Of a stretch of 64,000 nt of DNA, positions 40,811 to 49,599 are shown piece after piece. Both the position numbers and the translations under genes were made by a program. Every line of letters starts with the position of its first letter. Position 1 is the stretch's first letter. Source of the DNA: Rivularia sp. MS3 (GTDB lineage Bacteria > Cyanobacteriota > Cyanobacteriia > Cyanobacteriales > Nostocaceae). The notes beneath the pieces were generated by a model. The model ran no database searches. It was not told the origin of the DNA and saw only the letters and a program-made list of their open reading frames with translations. The stretch covers positions 1 to 64,000 of the forward strand of contig JAHCMI010000028.1 in NCBI GenBank assembly GCA_019192545.1, written 5' to 3'.

Positions 40811-41515
40811 TCAACCGAACCCCAAAAGGTGAGCTAAAGATTGAAAAATGCTCAAATAAAAGTTTCCTTCCCTTTCTCTGAATAACGTAAAGGGTGAAGT
40901 TGGAGTACCAAAAAAAGGTCGAAGAGTCCACCCCAACTGACTGCCAACAAAAGCATATAAAAATAGCCAAGAGCGTAATATTTTATTGCGCGTGGTTTTA
41001 TTTTCACCATCTTGCTCTAAGATAACTTTTGCAGCTTTATATAAAGAAGAAACACCAATAAATCCTGTAGCCGCAAAAATAATTACATTCAACAAAATCA
41101 GAAACTGATAATTACCAGTACTCAGCATAAAGAACAAAGTTATTGGTGCAAAGCTGAACAACAACACGCTAGTTACTGAAACCGCAGTCAAAACCAAAGC
41201 AAAATACTGAGCGAAAGTTCGTTTATCGCCGAAAATAATGTTTGCAAAGTACAAAGTTGGCAGACAAATTAATAGAGTAATTAAATATAGCGCCGGTAAC
41301 TTAACAGCAGAAGATAAAGCTTGCATCCAGCTATGGTAAGCACCAATAATTGCCCCATAAACAGCAAAAAACAAAGAACTACAAACTAATAAAGAAACTA
41401 TTTTATTTTGTAACCTGACTTTTTCGCGAATTTCTTCTAAAAAACTTTGTCGTTCTCGAAGTAAATGAGTAATTACAACAAAGTATTTATTGACTGTAGA
41501 CTGTTTTTGAATCAT
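40811..41515 (-). CDS. Conserved multi-pass membrane protein (paralogue 2)
   Basis: The 234-aa protein is about half identical to its neighbour over the full length (LRERQSFLEEIREKVRLQNK, YGAIIGAYHSWMQAL, FAPITLFF, LRPFFGTP, EREGNFYL). It has the same six-helix pattern and cytoplasmic N-terminal amphipathic helix. The two probably arose by tandem duplication and may form a hetero-oligomer; this is inferred. Upstream on the same strand is cruP with a 110-bp gap containing STRR repeats. Function unknown. Confidence 0.7.
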   Translation of the reverse strand: MIQKQSTVNKYFVVITHLLRERQSFLEEIREKVRLQNKIVSLLVCSSLFFAVYGAIIGAYHSWMQALSSAVKLPALYLITLLICLPTLYFANIIFGDKRTFAQYFALVLTAVSVTSVLLFSFAPITLFFMLSTGNYQFLILLNVIIFAATGFIGVSSLYKAAKVILEQDGENKTTRNKILRSWLFLYAFVGSQLGWTLRPFFGTPTSPFTLFREREGNFYLSIFQSLAHLLGFG

Positions 41516-41588
41516 ATATTTTAAATTTTAAAGTTAAAAGAGAAAACTGAAAATAGGAAACGGTTAAAAAAAAATATCACTCAATATC

Positions 41589-41634
41589 AGTAACTGTTAA
41601 CTGTTCACTGTTAACTGCTCACTGTTCACTGTTC
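41589..41634. repeat. STRR-type repeats overlapping the cruP stop codon
   Basis: CTGTTAACTGTTCACTG units repeated. On the minus strand the last two cruP codons and stop (GAACAGTGA) are themselves part of the repeat, which continues as ACAGTGAGCAGTTAACAG. Confidence 0.8.
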
Positions 41635-43167
41635 GTAATCATTTCCAGAACCATATTTCCAAGCATCAACCCACCGATGCCAATAATATTGATAATTTGC
41701 TGGTAGATTATTTATTGATGGTTCTACGATTGAACTGATATTAAATAAAATAGAATAAACGCACAAATTAATATAATGCCACATCCAATCTATTAAAGTT
41801 ATCAATCCAACTTGAGGAATAATTTTAAATATTAAACCTGGATTAGCTAAACTTGTTTGAAAAAGTGTTTTCGTTAAACCATTAAACTGCACCACATCTT
41901 GTAAAAATGGTTTCAATACCGATTCACCCAACTTTTCCATTTGAGTAAATACAACTGATAACAACTGATTAATTTGATTTGGTGCAATTTTTTGATTTAT
42001 ACCCACGCTCATCGCTTTTTGAAATAACCAAGTAACCGTTAAACTCGGCTGATATGGTTGCAGCAACGAAAGCGATGCAGCTGATAATTGATTGCTTTGT
42101 AAAGCTTCATCAACTCCTAAAGTCAATCTTTTGAGATTTCGTATCATGGCTCCGAAACCACCAAAACTTAAAGGAGATTGATTTCCGCTGCTATCACCAA
42201 TTGGCAAAATGCGAGGAAATGGTGTTTTTAGAGGGCTTTGACGGTAAGAGGGAAAAAATCCAAACAGCGCTCTTTTAAACTCAAGCTGCTGTAACTCTAC
42301 GCTTTGATATTCTGGCATCAAACGTAAATATTCTTCAAAAAATGCCTCTAAACCGATATGTTGTGGATGTGCATCCATATAGGTAAACATATAAGTTGTT
42401 CTACCGTCTTGTGCAGGAAAAGCTTCCCAGAAGTACTGGCACTGATTTTTTATTTCGGTGAAAGATAACAACAAGTCGCCACTGTGGTTTTCCGGAAAGC
42501 CGGAAGCACAAGTTCCTACCACTAAACACAATGCATCTGGCTTGACTCCTTGACGTATTTGCCCAGTGATGGGAGAAAAGTTTCCCATAGCGTCAATTAA
42601 TAATCTGCTTTTAAATTTGTTATTCACCATCACCCCATCGGGATGAACTACCGCTTCAGTAAAAGGTGTGTTTTCATACAGCTTTCCCCCCGTCTGCAAA
42701 AATCGCTGCTTTAAAGTTTCCAGTAAATAAACTGGATATACGCCGATATTAAGAACATTTTCTACCCATACTTCAACACCAGAAGTAAAACCTACTCTTG
42801 CCGGATTGTATTCAGTGACAATTGCTTTTTCTAACTCTTCAGACGTAAGTAAATCTAACTCTAAGAGTACTTGCAATTCATTACGAGATATGTTCCATTC
42901 TTGCTCTCTACCTCGTAAAATTCCTCTTTCAATTAATGCAACTCGTAAACCTCTTGAAACTAAGGCACAACCAATTAAAATACCTAATGTGCCACCAGAA
43001 ATAATTACATCCCAATCTACATTGCCTAGAGGTTGACGATCTTCTTTCACCACCATCGGTACGGGTATATTTCCTTCTTTTAAAGATGTCAGTATACTAT
43101 CTGCATTCCGCAATCTCTCTAAAACATTACCCGGCAATTGCGAAAGGATTTCTTGAGTTAAAGACAT
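41626..43167 (-). CDS. cruP: Lycopene cyclase paralogue CruP, FAD-dependent
   Basis: The 513-aa flavoprotein has a short helical N-terminus, then the Rossmann motif VIISGGTLGILIGCALVSRGLRVALIERG (about 54-82). It then has REQEWNISRNELQVL and NPARVGF, conserved in the CruA/CruP group, and later GDSSGNQSPLSFGGFGAM, the FAD-binding GD motif. The length is nearer to CruP (about 500-550) than CruA (about 640). CruP is found in almost all oxygenic phototrophs and in plants and is linked to limiting beta-carotene epoxides under stress; its reaction is not settled. The last two codons and stop (GAACAGTGA) coincide with a dispersed heptamer repeat. Confidence 0.8.
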   Translation of the reverse strand: MSLTQEILSQLPGNVLERLRNADSILTSLKEGNIPVPMVVKEDRQPLGNVDWDVIISGGTLGILIGCALVSRGLRVALIERGILRGREQEWNISRNELQVLLELDLLTSEELEKAIVTEYNPARVGFTSGVEVWVENVLNIGVYPVYLLETLKQRFLQTGGKLYENTPFTEAVVHPDGVMVNNKFKSRLLIDAMGNFSPITGQIRQGVKPDALCLVVGTCASGFPENHSGDLLLSFTEIKNQCQYFWEAFPAQDGRTTYMFTYMDAHPQHIGLEAFFEEYLRLMPEYQSVELQQLEFKRALFGFFPSYRQSPLKTPFPRILPIGDSSGNQSPLSFGGFGAMIRNLKRLTLGVDEALQSNQLSAASLSLLQPYQPSLTVTWLFQKAMSVGINQKIAPNQINQLLSVVFTQMEKLGESVLKPFLQDVVQFNGLTKTLFQTSLANPGLIFKIIPQVGLITLIDWMWHYINLCVYSILFNISSIVEPSINNLPANYQYYWHRWVDAWKYGSGNDYEQ

Positions 43168-43680
43168 AGCTAATATGATTCTGAAGTCATCAAAACAACA
43201 TATATTTAATTTTCTTACTTTCTATGAAAATTATGCAGAAAATATATAGTTTTGCTTTTAGCTAACCGCTAAAACTAGATAGAGAATATAAATGAATGTA
43301 GCAATAGTTACATTAGTGATTGACCAGAAATTTTCAAAACGTATAATTACTGAAAGATGTATGTCAATCTACAGATGGATAGATTTTGAAAAATATGATT
43401 TTATTTTGAGAGTATTCATATTATTTCTGGGGAAGCTTTCCAGGATTTAAGTCGTCTTCAAAGTTGTATTTTTACCTTCAGTAATTTAGAATCGACTTTA
43501 AAAAAAATTGATTTTTTGCGATGGCAGATAAAGTAACAGTAAAGTTATCAGGAAATAAGTGCGATACAACACTAAAGCGATTATCGTAAAAAGCGAACCT
43601 TTGATAGACAAAAGTTAGTAATTTGATGCATACCTAAGTAGTATCTAAATACAGTATAAAACAATCATCTTTTGGTATTC
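43168..43680. other. 513-bp divergent spacer
   Basis: AT-rich, between cruP and the first polysaccharide glycosyltransferase. No ORF, no dispersed repeat and no strong hairpin was recognised. It presumably carries both promoters. Confidence 0.5.
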
Positions 43681-45024
43681 ATGAGAATAGCTTTTATAGT
43701 AGACAGATTTCCCGTTTTATCAGAAACATTTGTAATCAATCAAATTACAGGTTTGATTGAGCGCGGACACGAAGTACATATATACGGAAGACAAACTTAC
43801 GATAATAAAGTGCATCCAGATGTAGAAAAATATGAATTAATAAAACGCACGCGCTACTTACCAGAAATTCCTAATAACTATTTAGTTCGTTTATTTAATA
43901 CACTTTATTTGTTTGCGAAAAACTTTTCTCAAGCTCCACTTGTTTTATTGCGTTCTTTGAATATTTTCAAGTATGGCAAACGTGCAGCTTGTTTAAGATT
44001 ATTTTATTCAACTTTACCTTTTCTAAATGCCCCTGAATACGATATTATTCACTGTCAATTTGGTAGACAAGCAGTATGTAAATTTGGACCTTACAGTTAC
44101 GAAGGTTTAGTATTGCGGGAGATTGGTGCAGTTAAAGGGAAGTTAATTACAACTTTTCGCGGATACGATATCAGTTGGTATCTAAAGAAATATGGCGAAA
44201 ATGTCTACGACGGATTATTTGAACAAGGAGACTTTTTCTACACGAATTGCGAATTTTTTAGACAGCGAGTAATTAAGCTCGGATGCGACGAAAAGAAAAT
44301 TATCGTTCATGGTTCGGGTATAAATTGCAGTCGGTTTACGTTTAAAGCTAGATATCCGGATGCAGAAGGGTTGATTCGTATAGCTACCACAGGACGTTTA
44401 GTAGAAAAAAAAGGTATAGAATACGCGATTCGTGCCATTGCTGACGTGGTCAAAGTTCACAACAACGTTGAATTTAATGTTATCGGTGATGGAGAATTAA
44501 AAGAACGCTTTGCTCAAATCATTAATGAGTTAAATCTTGCCGATAAAGTTCATTTAAAGGGGTGGAAAAATCAAAAAGAAATTATCTCAATTTTGGACAA
44601 AAGTCATATTTTTGTAGCACCAAGTGTTACCGCTAGCGATGGCAATCAAGATGCACCGGTAAATACGTTAAAAGAAGCAATGGCTATGGGTTTACCGGTT
44701 ATTGGCACTTTCCACGGTGGTATACCCGAATTAGTTGAAGATGGTGTTTCCGGATTTCTAGTTCCTGAAAGGGATGAGAAAGCTATAGCTCAAAAATTAA
44801 TTTATTTGATAGAGCATCCCGAAATTTGGTCGCAAATGGGTTCTCATGGTCGTCAAAAGGTGGAAGAAAATTATGATACCGACAAACTAAACTCTGAGTT
44901 AGTAGAAATTTATCAACAGGTATTAAGTAATGATTTATATGAATTAGAGGAAGCATCTCAAATTTCTCAAACACCTTCAGAATATTCTGGGGCTACGAAA
45001 ACAAATCCCGCCTCCGCAGGCTGA
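43681..45024 (+). CDS. GT4-family glycosyltransferase (WcaL/colanic-acid type)
   Basis: The protein is 447 aa from ATG 43681 (TTG 43672 is an upstream in-frame alternative). It has a GT-B fold: RIAFIVDRFPVLSETF (2-17), the donor-domain TTGRLVEKKGIEYAI (about 237-251), and the EAMAMGLPVIGTFHGGIPELVEDG segment with the E-x7-E pair that binds the nucleotide sugar. It is related to colanic acid WcaL-like enzymes, so it probably adds a hexose to a lipid-linked glycan in the cytoplasm. It is the first gene of the exporter cluster. The last 11 codons (GATKTNPASAG) match a dispersed DNA repeat, so the tail is probably not ancestral. Confidence 0.85.
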   Translation: MRIAFIVDRFPVLSETFVINQITGLIERGHEVHIYGRQTYDNKVHPDVEKYELIKRTRYLPEIPNNYLVRLFNTLYLFAKNFSQAPLVLLRSLNIFKYGKRAACLRLFYSTLPFLNAPEYDIIHCQFGRQAVCKFGPYSYEGLVLREIGAVKGKLITTFRGYDISWYLKKYGENVYDGLFEQGDFFYTNCEFFRQRVIKLGCDEKKIIVHGSGINCSRFTFKARYPDAEGLIRIATTGRLVEKKGIEYAIRAIADVVKVHNNVEFNVIGDGELKERFAQIINELNLADKVHLKGWKNQKEIISILDKSHIFVAPSVTASDGNQDAPVNTLKEAMAMGLPVIGTFHGGIPELVEDGVSGFLVPERDEKAIAQKLIYLIEHPEIWSQMGSHGRQKVEENYDTDKLNSELVEIYQQVLSNDLYELEEASQISQTPSEYSGATKTNPASAG

Positions 45025-45129
45025 AATTAGTATTTATAGTAGCTAGGTGTCTGGACAAAATTTCATGCAACACCTTAATCTTTCTGTAAATTCCAAATAC
45101 ATATAACTATAAAAGCCGAGGATTAAAAT

Positions 45130-46191
45130 ATGAACTCGAAACCAGAAGTAACGATAGTAGTTGCACCTAGAGAGCGTTTTAGCTATACCCGCGAATCTTT
45201 AGAAAGCATTTACGAACATACACAGTTACCTTTCAAACTGATTTATGTTGATGGTGGCTCGCCTTCTCATATCAAGAAGTATTTAGAAACTCAAGCTGCC
45301 GAAAAGCAATTCCAAGTCATTCGTACCGAACATTACCTTTCTCCCAACCACGCTAGAAATTTAGGCTTGCGTCAAGTTGACACCAAATATGTAGTGTTCA
45401 TTGATAACGACGTAGTAGTTACCCCTGGTTGGTTAAAAGCTGCTGTAGATTGCGCCGAAGAAACCAATGCAACCGTGGTTAGCCCTCTTGTATGTCAATA
45501 TTTACCGCTACATGAAGAAGTACACTGTGCAGGTGGTGAATCGGGAATCAAAGTAGAAACCAAAGACGGTAACACGAGAAGACGATTTATTGAAAAGATT
45601 TTTAAACAAGGGCGTAAAGTCGCACAGGTGCGTCCTAATTTACAGCGTCAAGAAACCGGATTAGCAGAATTTCACTGCATGATGGTTCGCACAGAAATCT
45701 TCGATAAAATCGGCTTGCTTGATGAAGGTTTGCTTAATACCAAAGAACACGTCGATCTATGTATTTTAGTGGCAGAAGCTGGCGGTACAATTTATCTAGA
45801 ACCCGATTCTTTAGTCACATACGTACCCGGACCACCTTTAGAATGGTCGGATGTAGGGTATTATATGTTACGTTGGAGCGACGGTTGGGAAATGGCTAGC
45901 TTGCAAAGATTGCGCGAAAAGTGGAATTTAAGCGAAGATAAGTATTTTCAAAATAAATATAAACGGTTGGGATGGCGTAGAAAAATGACGATTATCGACC
46001 CTATTAGTCAAAAATTAGGCTTGGGTAATCGTTTTTTATCAAAAGTCGCTGGTAAGTTAATTAGCAAAGCCGATAAATTACTTAACCGCTACATTACCAG
46101 CAGATACGCACGCAAATACTTACAAAATAATTCTCATCAAAATCCACCTACTCAACCACCGAATGCAGTAACAGCATCATCTCAGGGTTAG
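45130..46191 (+). CDS. GT2-family glycosyltransferase
   Basis: The 353-aa protein has a GT-A domain: VTIVVAPRERFSYTRESLESI at the start, HARNLGLRQVDTKYVVFIDNDVVVTPGWL (about 76-105; DND is the metal/nucleotide-sugar site), and a later HVDLCILVAEAGG. Its C-terminus has a basic helix-rich tail. The donor and acceptor are unknown. It lies between the GT4 gene and the ABC exporter. An AT-rich upstream gap of 105 bp contains AAAGCCGAGGA, a plausible ribosome binding site region. Confidence 0.85.
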   Translation: MNSKPEVTIVVAPRERFSYTRESLESIYEHTQLPFKLIYVDGGSPSHIKKYLETQAAEKQFQVIRTEHYLSPNHARNLGLRQVDTKYVVFIDNDVVVTPGWLKAAVDCAEETNATVVSPLVCQYLPLHEEVHCAGGESGIKVETKDGNTRRRFIEKIFKQGRKVAQVRPNLQRQETGLAEFHCMMVRTEIFDKIGLLDEGLLNTKEHVDLCILVAEAGGTIYLEPDSLVTYVPGPPLEWSDVGYYMLRWSDGWEMASLQRLREKWNLSEDKYFQNKYKRLGWRRKMTIIDPISQKLGLGNRFLSKVAGKLISKADKLLNRYITSRYARKYLQNNSHQNPPTQPPNAVTASSQG

Positions 46192-46225
46192 TAGCGATCG
46201 CACTTCTTCACCTCGTCTTCTAAAT

Positions 46226-46265
46226 ACCCCTCTCCTTGGATAAGGAGAGGGGAGGGGGTGAGGTT
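46226..46265. repeat. CCCCTCTCCTT/AAGGAGAGGGG dispersed repeat
   Basis: TACCCCTCTCCTTGGATAAGGAGAGGGGAGGGGGTGAGGTT in outline: an 11-bp stem followed by the family tail. The first in-frame GTG (46258) of the permease gene falls inside this repeat. Confidence 0.8.
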
Positions 46266-47202
46266 CCAAAAAACTTTAAAACTTAATAATAAAAATTTAA
46301 AACCAAGGGTGAACATATTGAAAAGAAGATTGAGAAAAAATAAATTTAGAAAACGACATCCTTACGAAGTAGTTTATACTCCTGAAAGCTTATTAAGAAA
46401 TCCTTCCAGATTATTCCAACAAATGTGGTTGGACTTACTAAGTTCTCGCGAGCTTGCTTGGAGGTTATTAGTAAGAGACATCAGCGCTCAATATCGTCAG
46501 TCATTTTTAGGCGTTATTTGGGCTTTTATACCACCAATAGTTATGGCTGCGGGATTCACCCTTGCTAGTCAAGCCAAGGTAATTAATATCGGAGAAACCG
46601 ATTTACCTTATGCAGCTTATGTTATGTTTAGCACCGCTTTATGGCAAACCTTTGTAGAAGCAATTAATGGCCCGGTAAAAGCCGTTACGGTAGCAAAACC
46701 AATGCTTGCGAGGGTTAATTTTCCTAGAGAAGCGTTGATTTTAGCAAAATTAGGCGAAGTCTTTTTTAATTTTGCAATCAAATTAATTTTAATTATCGGC
46801 TTGTTTATCTGGTTTCGCGTTCCCGTAACTTGGACGGTAATCTTAGCACCAGTAGCCTTAATTCATTTAATATTTTTAGGTACTTTTATTGGTGTTCTAC
46901 TATCACCTTTAGGAGTTTTATATCAAGACGTATCAAAAGGATTGACTTTATTAACAAGTTTCTGGCTGTTTTTAACTCCCGTAGTTTATCCAGTTCCGAC
47001 AGAAGGAGTTTTCGGTAATATAGTAAAGCTAAATCCCGTAACTCCATTATTAGTCACAACCCGAGAGCTTGCAACCACGGGTATTATCTCTGAGCCTGTA
47101 GGATTTTGGATAGTCAGTATTATTACTATAATTGGATTATTTGTAACCTGGATTGGTTTTCGTTTAGCAATGCCTTTTGTGGTGGAAAGAGTAAGTTCTT
47201 AA
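46258..47202 (+). CDS. ABC-2 type polysaccharide/polyol-phosphate export permease (Wzm-like)
   Basis: The ORF is 314 aa as drawn from GTG 46258, but that codon lies within a dispersed repeat. GTG 46309 or TTG 46318 may be the true start; there is no ATG near. About six membrane helices are seen. Family features include WRLLVRDISAQYRQSFLGVIWAFIPPIVMAAGFTLAS (about 74-110) and GLTLLTSFWLFLTPVVYP near 240. It forms the channel of a Wzm/Wzt-type exporter that moves a lipid-linked O-antigen or capsule-like chain across the inner membrane. The ATPase gene follows 3 bp after its stop. Confidence 0.88.
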   Translation: MRFQKTLKLNNKNLKPRVNILKRRLRKNKFRKRHPYEVVYTPESLLRNPSRLFQQMWLDLLSSRELAWRLLVRDISAQYRQSFLGVIWAFIPPIVMAAGFTLASQAKVINIGETDLPYAAYVMFSTALWQTFVEAINGPVKAVTVAKPMLARVNFPREALILAKLGEVFFNFAIKLILIIGLFIWFRVPVTWTVILAPVALIHLIFLGTFIGVLLSPLGVLYQDVSKGLTLLTSFWLFLTPVVYPVPTEGVFGNIVKLNPVTPLLVTTRELATTGIISEPVGFWIVSIITIIGLFVTWIGFRLAMPFVVERVSS

Positions 47203-47205
47203 ATT

Positions 47206-48498
47206 ATGACTAGTTTAATAGACAGAAAAATTGATACGCAACCGGAAGAACGTGAAGCAGTTATTTCTGTGGAAAATGTTTCTAAAAAGTTTTGCCGGGA
47301 CTTAAAACGCTCTTTATTTTATGGCGTACAGGACATTGCTACTGAAGTTACTGGTAGAAAAAGAAATAGCGGTACTTTACGTAAAAATGAATTTTGGGCG
47401 CTTCATGATGTTAGCTTTAAATTACATAAAGGTGAAGCTCTAGGTTTAGTGGGTTCTAACGGAGCCGGTAAAAGCACTATATTACGAATTATTAGTGGTT
47501 TAATTAAACCCGACACGGGAACGGTAAAAGTAAAAGGTAGAGTTGCTCCTTTAATCGCATTAGGAGCGGGTTTTAATCCGATTTTATCGGGACGGGAAAA
47601 TATTTATGCTAATATGTCAATTCTCGGTTTACCAACCGCTGAAATTGAAAAAAAATTCGACGAAGTTGTAGAATTTGCCGAAATAGCCGATGCAATTGAT
47701 GCACCAGTTCAAACTTATAGTTCGGGGATGGCTGCAAGATTGGGATTTGCCTGTGCGGTGCATATCGAACCCGATATCTTATTAATAGATGAAGTGCTGG
47801 CTGTAGGCGATGTAAAGTTTAAAATGAAGTGTCACCGCAAGCTATCAGAATTACGTAAAAAAGGTACCGCATTTATCTTAGTTACTCATAATTCTCACAG
47901 CATATTAAATATATGTGAAAGTTCAATTTACTTGAAAAAAGGTCAGCTAATTACTTCTGGAGATACCGAGCAAGTCATTCGTAAATATGAAGAAGACTTA
48001 TGTTTGAGCGGGAAAGAAAATGCTTTAGGGAGAATGGTTTTACCGCCAAAGCCCAAAGAAAAAAGTAACGGTTTAGATATTGTTTCTTTATGCTTTAAAG
48101 ATGAGCAAGATAATATTTTAGAAACGTTATTTACTGGCGAACCTGCATATTTAAGTGTAGAATGTAAATCCTATGAATATATAGATAACGCCAATTTAGG
48201 AATGTTAGTGACGGCATTATCAGGAGGTGAAGGTCTTGTTTTATATATGACCTCTACTAGCGATAATCAAGATTTAGAAATCCCAGCCGGAAAATCCGAA
48301 ATCAGGATGCACATGCCCTATTGCTCGATGATTCCTGGTGTATATAGTGCCAGAATCTACGTTCGGAATGGCGTATATTCCTACGATATTGTTGAATCTT
48401 TTCGATTTACCGTCAAGGCGAATAAAACTATTAGTAGATGTCAATTTTATCAGCCAAGAAAATGGCAGGTTGTCAGTCAATCTAAAAAACAAGAATAA
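47206..48498 (+). CDS. ABC exporter ATP-binding protein (Wzt-like) with C-terminal carbohydrate-binding domain
   Basis: The 430-aa protein has an N-terminal ATPase: Walker A GSNGAGKST (about 84-92), signature YSSGMAARL, Walker B DILLIDEVLAVGD, and switch His in VTHNSHS. A C-terminal domain (about residues 285-425) has beta-strand-rich sequence typical of the Wzt/TarH-type module that recognises the glycan end in Wzt proteins. It powers export with the preceding permease. The chain-end specificity is unknown. The 3-bp gap to the permease indicates coupling. Confidence 0.9.
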   Translation: MTSLIDRKIDTQPEEREAVISVENVSKKFCRDLKRSLFYGVQDIATEVTGRKRNSGTLRKNEFWALHDVSFKLHKGEALGLVGSNGAGKSTILRIISGLIKPDTGTVKVKGRVAPLIALGAGFNPILSGRENIYANMSILGLPTAEIEKKFDEVVEFAEIADAIDAPVQTYSSGMAARLGFACAVHIEPDILLIDEVLAVGDVKFKMKCHRKLSELRKKGTAFILVTHNSHSILNICESSIYLKKGQLITSGDTEQVIRKYEEDLCLSGKENALGRMVLPPKPKEKSNGLDIVSLCFKDEQDNILETLFTGEPAYLSVECKSYEYIDNANLGMLVTALSGGEGLVLYMTSTSDNQDLEIPAGKSEIRMHMPYCSMIPGVYSARIYVRNGVYSYDIVESFRFTVKANKTISRCQFYQPRKWQVVSQSKKQE

Positions 48499-48648
48499 AG
48501 AATACAGTACTGTTGCAGTGCTGTCATAAATCACTTAAATAAATGGTTCAAATACAGCCTTTTACAGTTTTAATCAGCTATAAATTTAATCAGATTTCAA
48601 AATTGTTTTATTCTCTAACTAACTTAATACACATTTGGGTGTGTCAAT

Positions 48649-49560
48649 ATGAACAACATTTTACTTAGCATCATCATTCCTACTTACAATAGACCTCATT
48701 TTTTACCGCGTGCTGTTAATAGTGCTTTGCAGCAAACAGTAAAAGATATAGAGGTAATTGTAGTTGATGACGGTTCCGACGAGCCTGTAAATTTACCAGA
48801 ACATTCTCGATTGAGAGTAATTGCCCTTGAGAAAAATAGCGGTAATGCAGTAGCTCGGAATGTTGGATTAAAAGCTGCAAAAGGTCAATACGTGACTTAT
48901 CTCGACGATGACGACCAATTGTTGCCTAATATGGCGCAAGTCTCATTAGATGCTCTTAAAAATACTGAATTACCAAAACCGGTTGCGGCACTTTCTGGTT
49001 TAGAAGTCATTAAACCTGACGGTGAAGTCGTTGACAGACGCATACCTCCGACTTTACCCCGTGGTTCTCATTTTTTCTTAGAAGACATCGAACCTGAGAA
49101 GTCCTTTTTATCCAAGCAGACACTAGTTGTAGAAAGAGAACTTCTACTCAAACTAGGTGGTTACGACGAAACTTTTACTTCTCGGGTACATACTGAGATG
49201 TTTTTAAGGCTGAATCCAGTCTGCTCAATTTTAGGTTTACCAAATGTAACTTATCAGCTTACAGCCCATCAAGGAGAGAGGATTTCACGCGATCCAGCCC
49301 TACGGCAAGTAAACTTCGAGCGCTTGCTTAATAAGCATGAATCCCTTTTCAAACTGCATCCAAAAGCCTTTGCTGGCTTCTTATGCGACCACGCAGAAAG
49401 GTCTTTAGAACTCGGTCAGCCAAAAGCCGCTATCTTGAGTTTATTGCGAGCGATGAAATTAGATTTAAAACCGACTTTAGGACGAATCAAATCTTTATCG
49501 ACATATACGCTGCGAACCTATACCAAGCAAGTGTTTCGAGAAGCTTTCAACATTAATTAA
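48649..49560 (+). CDS. GT2-family glycosyltransferase
   Basis: The 303-aa protein has GT-A motifs: SIIIPTYNRPHFLPRAVNSAL (about 7-27), VVDDGSDEP (about 38-46), NVGLKAAKGQYVTYLDDDDQ (about 71-90). The C-terminal third is helical and lacks membrane segments. It probably makes one linkage of the surface glycan. A 150-bp spacer separates it from the Wzt gene. Confidence 0.87.
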   Translation: MNNILLSIIIPTYNRPHFLPRAVNSALQQTVKDIEVIVVDDGSDEPVNLPEHSRLRVIALEKNSGNAVARNVGLKAAKGQYVTYLDDDDQLLPNMAQVSLDALKNTELPKPVAALSGLEVIKPDGEVVDRRIPPTLPRGSHFFLEDIEPEKSFLSKQTLVVERELLLKLGGYDETFTSRVHTEMFLRLNPVCSILGLPNVTYQLTAHQGERISRDPALRQVNFERLLNKHESLFKLHPKAFAGFLCDHAERSLELGQPKAAILSLLRAMKLDLKPTLGRIKSLSTYTLRTYTKQVFREAFNIN

Positions 49561-49599
49561 AACCACTGACAAACTTTTACGGCTATCTAATCAAGATTT

